Positions 16,113 through 24,682 of a stretch of DNA of 40,219 bases are shown here, in pieces. The stretch covers positions 1 to 40,219 of the forward strand of contig CANSLE010000001.1 in the NCBI GenBank assembly GCA_947647645.1, in the 5' to 3' direction. The position numbers were made by a program, and so were the translations under genes. The notes under the pieces are model-generated. The model saw nothing but the letters and a program-made list of their open reading frames with translations. It did no database searches and was not told the DNA's origin. The DNA comes from an uncultured Microbacterium sp. (lineage in GTDB: Bacteria > Actinomycetota > Actinomycetes > Actinomycetales > Microbacteriaceae). How positions within the stretch are numbered: the first letter of the stretch is position 1; each line of letters begins with the position of its first letter.

Positions 16113-16513
16113 TCGTTCCCATCGGGATCACCTTCGCCCTCATCACTCTGGCGCTGATCATCACGATGCTGCTGCGTCGGCACCTGCGCGAGAAGTACGC
16201 TGTCATGTGGCTGCTGATCGGCGCCGCCATGCTCGTGCTCGCCGTCTTCCCGGACATGCTCGGGGCGCTCGCGCGGCTGCTCGGCGTGATCGTGCCGTCC
16301 AATCTTCTGTTCGCGCTCGCCGTGGCCTTGCTTATCGGCGTGACCCTTCATTTGTCTTGGGAGCTTTCCCGAGCCGAGGAGGAGATTCGCAGGGTCGCCG
16401 AAGAAGTGGCGATCCTGCGCGCCGATATCGACGAACTGCGACGCCAGACGTCGGCTGACTCGTCCGGGACTCAGCCCGAACCGCCGTCGGAAGGTCAGTT
16501 CTTCGACGCGTAG
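16109..16513 (+). CDS. DUF2304 small membrane protein
   Basis: 134 residues with three hydrophobic segments (GITFALITLALIITMLL; YAVMWLLIGAAMLVLAVF; NLLFALAVALLIGVTLHLSW) and a charged coiled-coil tail (SRAEEEIRRVAEEVAILRAD), the pattern of DUF2304. Members sit next to DPM1-like GT2 genes and probably anchor or regulate them; no activity is established. ATG at 16109 overlaps the previous stop. Its 3' end overlaps the convergent WecB-like gene by 19 nt. Confidence 0.8.
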   Translation: MIVPIGITFALITLALIITMLLRRHLREKYAVMWLLIGAAMLVLAVFPDMLGALARLLGVIVPSNLLFALAVALLIGVTLHLSWELSRAEEEIRRVAEEVAILRADIDELRRQTSADSSGTQPEPPSEGQFFDA

Positions 16514-17577
16514 CCCCGTGTGATCAGGTCATCTACGACGATGTCCGACGGCGATGCCGCTTGGTCATCGTCAGAGCCGCGCATTTGCTCCGCTTCCTTC
16601 AGGAAGCTCCGGACGATGCTCTGATCCCATTTGGACAGCACTGCGGTGGAGCCGAGGCCCTCGGAGCGTTCGGTGGCCATCCGGTGGATCAGCGTGGGGG
16701 TGCCGAAAACGGCGGCTTCCTCCTGCACGCCTCCAGAATCCGTCACCACCAGTCGTGCGGCACGCAGAGTGTGCACGAATGCGGCGTGCTCCTGTTTCGG
16801 GGAGGGGGTGAGCCGATCAAGTCTGCGTCGCGCGATGGTCTGCTCGATCATGTCCCTCGAGTACGAATCCACCACGACGCGAAGGGGAACCGGCGACGCG
16901 TCGTTCAGGGTCTGAAGCGTCTCCTGGACGAGAGTCGGTTGTGAGATGAACTCGAAGCGATGCAGCAGCACGAGGCCGTAAGGCTCGGACAGCGCCGTCG
17001 AGTCTGGCGACGCGGCCAGACTGTCCCTCACGGCATCCTTCACCGTGTTCCCGTGCGTGACGACGACGTTCGCGCGTCCCGCGAGGTTGGCCGCGGTCTC
17101 CGCCGTCGGAGCGTAGTGGATGCGGGCCAGTCGTCCGACGATCCGACGATCCAGTTCCTCCGGGAAGGGATGGCGCCAGTGCCCCGACCGGAGCCCCGCC
17201 TCGACGTGTGCGACGGGCACGCCGGCGACGCGCCCGATCAGCGTCCCGAGCACCGTGGTCATCGTGTCGCCGTGCACGACGACGACGTCCGCGCGCCGTG
17301 CTCGGCGCAGCGCTCCTAAGTGCTTGAGGGTCCATCCCGCCACACCGGCCATCCAGCCCACCATCTGAATGGGCTTCTTCAACGGCTTGCCTCTCCAGCC
17401 ATTCGCGATGATTGCGTCCGGCTCGCGCAGACCCAGTTCGCGCAGGGCGACGCGCAGTGCATCCGTGTGCTGGAAAGTGACCCAGTGGCGGTAGGGGATG
17501 CCACGATCGTCGAGGCGCCTCATGATCGGGGCGAGCTTGATGGCTTCTGCGGTGGTTCCGTAGATAAAGACGATCAT
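16495..17577 (-). CDS. UDP-GlcNAc 2-epimerase-like protein (WecB fold), divergent
   Basis: 360 residues. The fold is clear: VVVHGDTMTTVLGTLIG, HVEAGLRSG, HPFPEELDRRIV, HYAPTAETAANL and VTDSGGVQEEAAVFGTPTL follow UDP-GlcNAc 2-epimerase order. The WecB catalytic residues appear kept: D104 (HGD), E126 (HVEAGLR), E140 (PFPEE) and H206 (LLHRFEF). Two binding motifs are altered: GTRPEAIK reads GTTAEAIK, and HRREN reads HRFEF. It may act on another UDP-sugar or be a non-classical epimerase or hydrolase. Encoded with a membrane GT2 (4-nt overlap at 17574-17577), which may use its product. Confidence 0.75.
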   Translation of the reverse strand: MIVFIYGTTAEAIKLAPIMRRLDDRGIPYRHWVTFQHTDALRVALRELGLREPDAIIANGWRGKPLKKPIQMVGWMAGVAGWTLKHLGALRRARRADVVVVHGDTMTTVLGTLIGRVAGVPVAHVEAGLRSGHWRHPFPEELDRRIVGRLARIHYAPTAETAANLAGRANVVVTHGNTVKDAVRDSLAASPDSTALSEPYGLVLLHRFEFISQPTLVQETLQTLNDASPVPLRVVVDSYSRDMIEQTIARRRLDRLTPSPKQEHAAFVHTLRAARLVVTDSGGVQEEAAVFGTPTLIHRMATERSEGLGSTAVLSKWDQSIVRSFLKEAEQMRGSDDDQAASPSDIVVDDLITRGYASKN

Positions 17578-18719
17578 GGGCGCTCCTTGGTTGCGCGGCG
17601 CCGGAAGCTGGCGCGATGGACGACGATTCCGCGTGCAAGGCCCGCCCAAAAGGGCCCGCCGAAGGGGAGCATGTAGACCAGGAACGCCGCAATGCCGCGT
17701 CCCGCGCATCCATTCCTGCGGGCGGGGATCACGGCGGATACCAGGGCCAAAAGGCCTGCCGAGAGAAGAACGAGCGTGAGCGCGCCGCGCCCCGTGAGAA
17801 TCGACCACAGCAGGGAGAGAAGCGCGAGAGGCGGAACGATGACGAGAGCCACCAGGGTGGCCGAGCGCGCCGGCCTCGTCCCCGCGTAGGAGTCGACGAA
17901 GAGTGTTCCTCGGTCAAAGGCGTGCCGCACGAACGCTCGCAGGGTCGTGCGGGGCCGGTACATGGCAGCGAACCGTGGATCGAGGTGAATGCCGGTCGTG
18001 CCGGCGATCCAGCGCAGGATCTTCGTGTCGTCCGACATTAGCTTGGTGTCGCCCTCTGGCCGCGCGGACTCGAACGCGCGGAGGAGCACGTCTCGCGGGG
18101 CCAGGAACATCGTCGTCCCCTTCGGCGCCGAGTCGAAGTTCTCCAGCGTCAGGTCGGTCGTGCGGGGCGTGCGCAGATAAGAACCCCAGAAGATGCGGGT
18201 CGGTACTTCCCAGAAATGTCCTATGAGCGCGGCGGACGGGTCTGTTTCGACGTGCGCGTTCCACACTGGAATGGCGCCGGATGCCGCCAACGGGAGCGCG
18301 AATGCCAGTGCGTCGACGTGGATCAGCACGCGCGAGTCGAGGAGCAGGATGAGGCTGCCCCGCGCTTCGGCGAGCCCCCGCTTCCGGGCTTGATACCGAC
18401 CGAGGTTCGGTTGCCGGACAAGATGCACCGGCGCCGGAAGCATCGGGCGAGTCACATCGACCGCGCTCTGGGTGTCGTCGGTGGACCCGTCGTCCACGAC
18501 GATGATCTCGGCGTCGACCTCGGCGGCGGAGAGCGCGGCACCCAGCGCGGACAGCGTGGAAGGCAGCCATTGTGCCGACTGGAACGAGGGGATCACGACG
18601 CTCAACAGCGGGAGGCGAGCGGCGGGAGGCGCGGTCACTGCGGTCTCCTGTTCACGGCTTGGCCCGGCATTCGCAGGGGAACCCGAGTGAACGCCGGATA
18701 GCATGGAGGGGTCGGGCAT
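17574..18719 (-). CDS. Glycosyltransferase family 2 with C-terminal membrane helices
   Basis: 381 residues. LLSVVIPSFQSAQWLPSTL and EIIVVDDGSTDDTQ define a GT2 domain. At the usual DXD position the sequence is LLLDSRVLIHVDAL, so one acidic residue is replaced by Arg. About three hydrophobic segments lie in the C-terminal ~110 residues (ATLVALVIVPPLALLSLLW; LTLVLLSAGLLALVSAVI; GIAAFLVYMLPFGGPFWAG). It probably works at the inner membrane face. The first ~35 residues are unlike the family, so a GTG near 18638 could be the true start; ATG at 18719 is kept because a TAGTCT element lies 10 nt upstream. Coupled to the WecB-like gene. Confidence 0.8.
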   Translation of the reverse strand: MPDPSMLSGVHSGSPANAGPSREQETAVTAPPAARLPLLSVVIPSFQSAQWLPSTLSALGAALSAAEVDAEIIVVDDGSTDDTQSAVDVTRPMLPAPVHLVRQPNLGRYQARKRGLAEARGSLILLLDSRVLIHVDALAFALPLAASGAIPVWNAHVETDPSAALIGHFWEVPTRIFWGSYLRTPRTTDLTLENFDSAPKGTTMFLAPRDVLLRAFESARPEGDTKLMSDDTKILRWIAGTTGIHLDPRFAAMYRPRTTLRAFVRHAFDRGTLFVDSYAGTRPARSATLVALVIVPPLALLSLLWSILTGRGALTLVLLSAGLLALVSAVIPARRNGCAGRGIAAFLVYMLPFGGPFWAGLARGIVVHRASFRRRATKERP

Positions 18720-18729
18720 TCACCCGTCA

Positions 18730-18735
18730 AGACTA
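18730..18735 (-). promoter_or_regulatory. Candidate -10 element TAGTCT for the minus-strand GT2
   Basis: TAGTCT on the minus strand, 10 nt before the ATG at 18719, in the divergent region shared with the DUF2142 gene. Confidence 0.4.
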
Positions 18736-18806
18736 GTCCGTGCCGCCCGAGTGCTTCATCGAAGACCATGTGGGGTGCGTGCCACCTACTCGAGGAGCAG
18801 CTGTCC

Positions 18807-20303
18807 ATGCGCATTCGCGCCCCTCGTCGGATACTCCTGAGCGTGGCCATCGTGGTCGCCGCCTTCATCGCCCTCGCAGCGTGGGCTTTCTCCTCGCCGC
18901 CCGGATCGAGCCCGGACGACGATTATCACATGGCCAGTATCTGGTGCGCGGCGGGCGACGAGCCTGGCCTCTGCGCCACGACATCGACTCCGAACGAGCG
19001 CGTGCTGTCGTCGGAGCTGCTGAGCGCCGCGAGTTGCTTCGCGTTCGACCCCGATCGCGCCGCGTCGTGCCCACGCGACGAGACCCACACTGCGGTGACG
19101 ACTCGGGGTAACTGGAACGGTGAGGCGTACCCGCCGCTCTACTACGCCACGATGCATGTCTTCGCAGGCAAGGACCTCTCGGTGTCGATCGCTGCCATCC
19201 GCCTCGCCAATGTGGCGCTCTACCTCGGCGTGATCACGGCGCTGTTTTTCCTCCTTCCGCGGCGCGGGCGCCCCGCGTTGCTGTGGGGCGCGTTGCTTAC
19301 CTCGGTGCCACTCGCGATCTTCCTGATACCGAGCATCAACCCGAGCTCATGGGCGGTGATCTCGGCAACCGGACTCTGGGCAGCGGCGTGGGGCTTCTTT
19401 GAACAGCGCGGGGTGCGCAAGGTTCTACTCGGTGTTCTCACGGTTCTGTTGCTCGTGCTCGGCGCCGGCTCCCGCAGCGATTCTGCCGCCTACGGCGTTC
19501 TGGCTTTGATCGCCGCGAGCGTCCTGGCGTTCCGCAAAGACCGGCGCTACCTCTGGTCGCTCGCCCTTCCCGTAGGGCTGATCGCGGTGGCGGGGGCATT
19601 CTTCCTAACCAGCGGGCAGTCCGCCGTCGTGGGCGCTGAAACGGTCACGAAGAACGCTTCCTACACCTTCACCGAGTTGCTCTTCATCAACCTCAAGGCT
19701 CTGCCGCAACTGCTTTCCGGCGTTCTCGGAACGTGGGGACTGGGTTGGCTCGATACCTACATGCCCGGAATCGTCTGGGTCACGATGATGCTCGTGTTCG
19801 CCGGCGTGGTGTTCTGGGGTCTGCGGCTCGGGCATGCGCGCAAGTGGATCGCCTTGGCAGGTGTCGGCGTCGGCACGCTGGTGGTGCCACTCTACATCTT
19901 GCTGCACGACGGCGTCGTGGTAGGCAACGGCGTGCAGCCGAGGTACGTGCTCCCGCTGATCATCATGTTCGCGGGCATCGCAGTGTACGGCTTTTCGCGG
20001 GGCGGTCTCGGGCTGAACCGCCTCCAGCTCTGCATCGTCGGCGGCGGACTCGTCGTCGCCCAGAGCATAGCCCTCCACGTCAACATTCGGCGATATGTCA
20101 CGGGACTCGATGTCACGGGCATCAACCTCGATCGCAACATCGAGTGGTGGTGGAACTCGCCGATCTCGCCGATGGGTATCTGGGCGCTAGGCACGGTGGC
20201 GTTCGCGGTGGTAATCGTTGGGCTTCTCGCCGTAGTCTGGCCGCGACGCGAGGAAACCGAGCCGACGCCCTCGACGGCAGCGCTACAGCACGTGGGCCAA
20301 TGA
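18807..20303 (+). CDS. DUF2142-type polytopic membrane protein
   Basis: 498 residues with about ten or more membrane helices. After the first helix (ILLSVAIVVAAFIALAAWAF) a long outer loop carries SSPDDDYHMASIWC and paired cysteines, then GNWNGEAYPPLYYATMHVF; later GTWGLGWLDTYMPGIVWV and GVQPRYVLPLIIMF. This is the layout of DUF2142 proteins, which are GT-C-like and found in glycan loci; the acidic DDD in the first loop is where GT-C enzymes hold a catalytic Asp. It may transfer a sugar from a polyprenyl-phosphate donor outside the membrane. ATG at 18807 follows GAGGAG by 9 nt; an in-frame ATG at 18768 has no such site. Stop overlaps the flippase start (ATGA). Confidence 0.75.
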   Translation: MRIRAPRRILLSVAIVVAAFIALAAWAFSSPPGSSPDDDYHMASIWCAAGDEPGLCATTSTPNERVLSSELLSAASCFAFDPDRAASCPRDETHTAVTTRGNWNGEAYPPLYYATMHVFAGKDLSVSIAAIRLANVALYLGVITALFFLLPRRGRPALLWGALLTSVPLAIFLIPSINPSSWAVISATGLWAAAWGFFEQRGVRKVLLGVLTVLLLVLGAGSRSDSAAYGVLALIAASVLAFRKDRRYLWSLALPVGLIAVAGAFFLTSGQSAVVGAETVTKNASYTFTELLFINLKALPQLLSGVLGTWGLGWLDTYMPGIVWVTMMLVFAGVVFWGLRLGHARKWIALAGVGVGTLVVPLYILLHDGVVVGNGVQPRYVLPLIIMFAGIAVYGFSRGGLGLNRLQLCIVGGGLVVAQSIALHVNIRRYVTGLDVTGINLDRNIEWWWNSPISPMGIWALGTVAFAVVIVGLLAVVWPRREETEPTPSTAALQHVGQ

Positions 20304-21544
20304 CCGGCTCGGGGGCCAGCGGGCATATGCGGGCCCATGCTCTAGCGTTGAGCATGGTGGGGGTGGCGAGCATCGTCGGTGCTCTCGCGGCGTTCGCCTT
20401 CCAAGTGGCCACAGCTCGGCTACTCGGCACCGAAGACTTCGGTTTGCTGGCCGCTTTCTTCGCGATCGTCAATGTCGCTGCCATCGGGAGTTCGGCGCTG
20501 CAGAACTCGGTCACCGTCCAGACAGCCACGCTGGTCGATGCCGCCCCGGGTGGCGCCCGCGTTCCCCTCGATGCGCTGCTGCTCGGCCTCGTCGGCGGCG
20601 CACTGGTCGCGGCGCTGGCGGGACCGCTCGGTGCCGCGCTGGGAACGAGCACCTGGATCGTGGTGATGGCGGCCACCAGCATTCCCATGAGTTTCGTGTT
20701 CGCCGCCTACCTCGGACGCATCCAGGGGGCCGGCCGCGCCGGCGCAGCCGTCAGCTGGTCGACCGCCTCTCTTCTGATTCGACTCGCCATCGCCGCACCC
20801 GCGCTCCTGCTTGGGGCCGGCGTGGGTGGTGCGGTCGGTGCGGTCGTCGTCGCTTCCGCTCTCGCGCTTGTCGGTGCCGCCATTACGGCGCGGAAGTCTC
20901 CCGCCCCGCCATCCGCGGTACTGACCTCTTCCGGCGTCATCGTGATGGTGATCACCATCGCCCTCGCCTGGTTGACGAGCGCAGACGTGTTCTATCTGCG
21001 TGTATACGCAGGAGCGGAGAACGCCGGCGCCTACGCGGCAGTCGCCGTTCTCGTGAAAGCGACGTTCATCCTGCCGTCGACCCTCTCGATGTATCTGTTG
21101 CCGCGGTTCGCGCGAAATCGGAGCAACCCCCAGCTCACGAGACTGGGAGTGTGTCTGTCCGTGGCCTCTTCGGCTCTCGCCGGACTCGCGATTCTGTTGG
21201 TGTTCTGGCTGACCGGTTCTCTGGTGATTGACGTGATCTACGGTCACCAGTTCGCGTCTTCGTCGGCCTATCTGGTGCCCGTCGCCGCGGCGTATCTGCC
21301 CTGGATCGTGCTGCAGGGGATGCTCATCCAGCTGACCTCGTCGGCATCGCTGGCGGCAGCCATCACTTTGGCCGGGGCAGTCGGCGTGCAATGGGTCGTG
21401 TTCTTCGTCCTCCTGCCCGACGTCCACGCCGCCCTGACGGGGTTCGGAGTACTCGGTGTTCTTCTGTGTGCCGTCCTGGCGCTCTACATCCGTCGAGGGC
21501 TCGCACGTCATCGTCCGCAGTTCGCGAGTGGAGTAAGTCAATGA
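20300..21544 (+). CDS. Polysaccharide flippase (Wzx-like, MOP superfamily), first copy
   Basis: 414 residues and about twelve membrane helices. The opening (ALALSMVGVASIVGALAAF, QVATARLLGTEDFGLLAAF) matches the start of Wzx/RfbX proteins, and AYAAVAVLVKATFILPSTLSMYLLPRFARN is the matching mid-protein block. It would flip a lipid-linked oligosaccharide across the membrane. It sits between the DUF2142 gene and the GT11 gene with ATGA overlaps on both sides, so all three probably serve one glycan. A second flippase of different sequence lies at 25570-26811. Confidence 0.82.
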   Translation: MTGSGASGHMRAHALALSMVGVASIVGALAAFAFQVATARLLGTEDFGLLAAFFAIVNVAAIGSSALQNSVTVQTATLVDAAPGGARVPLDALLLGLVGGALVAALAGPLGAALGTSTWIVVMAATSIPMSFVFAAYLGRIQGAGRAGAAVSWSTASLLIRLAIAAPALLLGAGVGGAVGAVVVASALALVGAAITARKSPAPPSAVLTSSGVIVMVITIALAWLTSADVFYLRVYAGAENAGAYAAVAVLVKATFILPSTLSMYLLPRFARNRSNPQLTRLGVCLSVASSALAGLAILLVFWLTGSLVIDVIYGHQFASSSAYLVPVAAAYLPWIVLQGMLIQLTSSASLAAAITLAGAVGVQWVVFFVLLPDVHAALTGFGVLGVLLCAVLALYIRRGLARHRPQFASGVSQ

Positions 21545-22419
21545 GTGATCGACGTCACGGCATCACCGGTTACGTGGCCGGTGGACTCGGTAACCAGCTC
21601 TTCATCCTGGCGGCAGCGTGGGAGCAGGCTGAACGGCTGGGATGCCCGCTGCTGCTCGATATCTCGCACTTCGCCGTCGGCGGAACGCGCGGCTTCGAGC
21701 TCGACTCCCTCGACGTTCCTGCGCGGGTACTGTCCCCGAAGGAGAGCTGGCACTCGCTTCGGCTAAGCCCCGAACGTGTGCTGCCCGTCCCGACGAAGTG
21801 GGGGCGGCTCTTCGTCGAACGGGATTCCGATTCCTACGCAGAGGCCGTGTCCCGACTGACGGCGGGCACGACGATGCTCGGTTACTTCCAGTCGCCGAAG
21901 TACTTCCCCACGGTCGCGGCCCCTCTGGTCGATGCCCTGCAGGCCCATCCCGAGACGCCGCAGGAGTCGGCATTGCTGGCGGAGTACCGATCGGAGCCCG
22001 CGATCACGCTACACCTGCGTCGGGGTGACTACCTCGCCGTCCCGACCGACCGCCAGTTCATCGCTTCGGTCGACTACGCCAAAAGGGCGATCTCGCTGCT
22101 TCGTGCGATGGGGATGGACCTTCCGATCCGGGTCTTCTCCGATTCAGTCGACCTCGTGGTGCGGGAGCTGGCCGGTGTTCGCGCAGACATCCGAGTGGTG
22201 CCTGAGGATGCCCCGCTGGGGATCTGGGCCACGTTGAAGGCGATGGCATCCGCGGAGGCCATGATCATGAGCAACTCGAGCTTCAGCTGGTGGGCAGGCA
22301 CGTTGATGCGTGCCCGCAACGAAAGCGCGCCGATCATCGCGCCCCGGCCGTGGACGCGCGGAGGTACGGCCAAGGCGGATTTGCTTGGGCCCGACTGGAT
22401 CACGCTAGACGCCCGCTGA
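21541..22419 (+). CDS. Glycosyltransferase family 11 (alpha-1,2-fucosyltransferase-like)
   Basis: 292 residues. Three GT11 motifs are plain: GGLGNQLF at 14-21, HLRRGDY at 158-164 (the HxRRxD motif of GDP-fucose binding) and SNSSFSWWAG at 244-253. GT11 enzymes move L-fucose from GDP-fucose to a galactose-type acceptor, usually alpha-1,2. No gmd or fcl gene for GDP-fucose lies in this window, so the donor must come from elsewhere or differ. Last gene of the three-gene unit; its TGA is built into the 5' arm of a hairpin shared with the convergent gene. Confidence 0.87.
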   Translation: MSDRRHGITGYVAGGLGNQLFILAAAWEQAERLGCPLLLDISHFAVGGTRGFELDSLDVPARVLSPKESWHSLRLSPERVLPVPTKWGRLFVERDSDSYAEAVSRLTAGTTMLGYFQSPKYFPTVAAPLVDALQAHPETPQESALLAEYRSEPAITLHLRRGDYLAVPTDRQFIASVDYAKRAISLLRAMGMDLPIRVFSDSVDLVVRELAGVRADIRVVPEDAPLGIWATLKAMASAEAMIMSNSSFSWWAGTLMRARNESAPIIAPRPWTRGGTAKADLLGPDWITLDAR

Positions 22420-22445
22420 TCGACGGTGTCCCGCGTCAGCGGGCG
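22410..22445. terminator. Bidirectional terminator hairpin with both stop codons in its arms
   Basis: CGCCCGCTGA (22410-22419) and TCAGCGGGCG (22436-22445) are perfect 10-nt complements with a 16-nt loop. The TGA of the GT11 gene (22417-22419) and the TGA of the convergent gene (22438-22436) occupy mirror-image places. It can form on transcripts from both sides. No T-run. Confidence 0.6.
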
Positions 22446-24676
22446 CGCAGGGCTGTGTCGAGGAGGGTACGTGCTCGGGCGTCGAAAGAGTGCTCGTCAC
22501 GGATGCGCGCCGATATCGCCATGAGGTCGCGCTGGGCCGGGAAGATCGCGTCTAGATCGCCCGACAGCATCTCGATGAGCTCGGGCACGGTGTCCCATGT
22601 CTTCACCGCGCCGCCGAAGAGTTCGGCGATGCCATCGACATCGTCGCTGATGGCTCGGCCGCCCGAGGCCACGACGTCGAACAGACGGTTGCCGATGAAG
22701 CCCCGCTCTTGCATTGCCGGCCAGTGGTCGTTGAGGACGACCCCCGCTCCCTCGTAGAGCGCGGGCAGTTGATCGTTGCTGACACCCGTCGCCACGATTC
22801 TCTCGGCGGGTATCCATCCGCGCCAGTCCGGTCCGATGACCGTGACGGGGATGCCTGCACGGATGGGTTCGACGATCGACGGACGGAAAATGCCACGAGC
22901 TGTGCCGACGAAGAGGATGTCACGCCCGCGCACGCGTCCAGACGGGCGGAAACGGGTCGGGTCGGTGCACTGGGGGAGCGCAATGACGGGTACGCCGAAC
23001 GCGGCGGTGGCCAAGTCTGCCCACAACGCGGAGGCGGCAAAGACCGCGTCGAAGTCGGCGAGGTCGGAAGCCCGGATCTCATCCGGGTGGCTGATGATCC
23101 ACAGCAACGAAATCCCGAACGGCGAGGCCTCGAGCGGCTCCGGTCCCCGCAGGGCCACGGTGACATCGTCGAGGTATCTTGTCTCGCGTGTGCGTGCCGC
23201 GTACGCGTCGATAACGACCTCTTGCCCAAGGCGCCGCAACGCCGCTGCGAGGGCGCGGGCGAAGTGAGTGTCTCCCCATCCCTCTGCGCGCGGCCCGACA
23301 GGCGTTGCCGTCTGCAGTGCCCAGCGCAGAACGGGCACGGTTGTCCCGTCGTGCAGTTGGGCCTCGCGGCGCGGGCGTCGGAGAGTCCCCGCGCCGGCGC
23401 GCTCCCAGCCTCCGCGCTGCAGCAGTTGGTCGGCGGGGGTGGCGATTTCGGGAAGCGCGGCCGCGGCAGCGTGTGTGCGCGTCCGTGTCTCGGTGTCGAG
23501 CGCCACGAAGGTGTGCCCGACGAGCCGCGCCGCGGCGTCCGCGCCCTGCAGCCGTGTCGTGAGGTCGGATCGACGGGCAGCGAAGGTCGTCCCCGCGAGC
23601 GCCGGAACCTCGAGGGTCGTGTTCTGACGAAACGGGCCGAGGTCTTCAACGGGATGACCGGCCAGGAACCGGCCCTCCGCTGTCGCGCCGACAGCCGCGA
23701 TGGTGCCGTCGGCATCCCGCCACACGGGCGCGAAGAGGGCGCCACCCTCCGCCGCCTCGACGTGCTCGGCGAGCCGGATGGCGTTGGCGGCGCTGAGCGT
23801 CTGGTTCGGTCCGCGAACCACCACGACGTCTGCGGCCGACGACGCGACGAGTTCGTCGAGTGCGACGGCGGGATCTGCGAGTCGCCGACGGCTGATGCGC
23901 ACACGGGGATGCTGAGCGCACAAGAGCGACGCCAGAGTCCAGTCTTCGGCGCGATCGTCCATGACCACCATCGCGACGCCGTGATCGCGCGCCTGGACGA
24001 ACTGCACGGCCTCCGTCAACGACTCGTCGACATCTTCCTCGCCCGGGCCGATAGCCATGATCAGCTCGCGCGCCACAGGTGCACCGCCGGGGGTGGCCGC
24101 GACCTCCCGGTCTTCGCGGGCGAGGGCAGCCGCGTCGACGATCACGCGGGTCAGCTGCGACCACGGAACCTGGGCCGGCTGGGCCGTGGGGCCGAACGGG
24201 AGCGAGTCGGTGTCGCGTCGATGCCATGCATGGCCCACCGGCCCGCCCAGCGCGTTCCACGCCTCGGGGTGTGCTTCCGCGTACGCGACTGCATCCCAGA
24301 GCGGACTCACCTGCAACCCGCGTGGGTCAGCCACGAGGTAGGCGTAGAGGGCCGGCACACGCCAAGCCTCGGGAAGGTGGTCGCCGACGGCGGAGTCGAC
24401 GAACAAAGGGGACAAGCGCAGGCCCGCTCGGTGCCCGCCTTTGACATAGCGTCGGATCGCAGCGGCGGAACTGATCGGTCGGCCGAGCTGCGCCCGTACG
24501 TAATCCCGGTCGACGATATCGGCGCGGCGGATGACATAAGCCCACCAAAGGCGATCGATGCTCGCGACGAGCGGTCGGAGCGCCGGGCTCTCCCGGGCGG
24601 TACGAAGATGCGAGCGGAGGCTAGACAACACCATTCGACTATAGGCACGCGGGCGCGACGCGACGGCGGTTGCCAT
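22436..24676 (-). CDS. Large two-part glycosyltransferase (CgeB-like GT-B C-terminus)
   Basis: 746 residues. The C-terminal third is a GT-B donor domain of the kind grouped with CgeB/Glyco_trans_1_2: VIALPQCTDPTRF, DILFVGTARGIFRPSI, VTVIGPDWRGWIP, LPALYEGAGVVLNDHWPAMQ, FIGNRLFDVVASGGRAISDD. Residues ~200-370 look like a degenerate GT2-type segment (VAMVVMDDRAEDWTLASLLC; VWRDADGTIAAVGATAEGR), without a clear DXD. The first ~130 residues carry a motif like VSPLWDAVAYAEAHPEAW, seen in actinobacterial multi-domain wall glycosyltransferases. It may add two linkages or only one. Last gene of the seven-gene operon, 6 nt after its neighbour. Confidence 0.7.
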   Translation of the reverse strand: MATAVASRPRAYSRMVLSSLRSHLRTARESPALRPLVASIDRLWWAYVIRRADIVDRDYVRAQLGRPISSAAAIRRYVKGGHRAGLRLSPLFVDSAVGDHLPEAWRVPALYAYLVADPRGLQVSPLWDAVAYAEAHPEAWNALGGPVGHAWHRRDTDSLPFGPTAQPAQVPWSQLTRVIVDAAALAREDREVAATPGGAPVARELIMAIGPGEEDVDESLTEAVQFVQARDHGVAMVVMDDRAEDWTLASLLCAQHPRVRISRRRLADPAVALDELVASSAADVVVVRGPNQTLSAANAIRLAEHVEAAEGGALFAPVWRDADGTIAAVGATAEGRFLAGHPVEDLGPFRQNTTLEVPALAGTTFAARRSDLTTRLQGADAAARLVGHTFVALDTETRTRTHAAAAALPEIATPADQLLQRGGWERAGAGTLRRPRREAQLHDGTTVPVLRWALQTATPVGPRAEGWGDTHFARALAAALRRLGQEVVIDAYAARTRETRYLDDVTVALRGPEPLEASPFGISLLWIISHPDEIRASDLADFDAVFAASALWADLATAAFGVPVIALPQCTDPTRFRPSGRVRGRDILFVGTARGIFRPSIVEPIRAGIPVTVIGPDWRGWIPAERIVATGVSNDQLPALYEGAGVVLNDHWPAMQERGFIGNRLFDVVASGGRAISDDVDGIAELFGGAVKTWDTVPELIEMLSGDLDAIFPAQRDLMAISARIRDEHSFDARARTLLDTALRAR

Positions 24677-24682
24677 ATCCCG

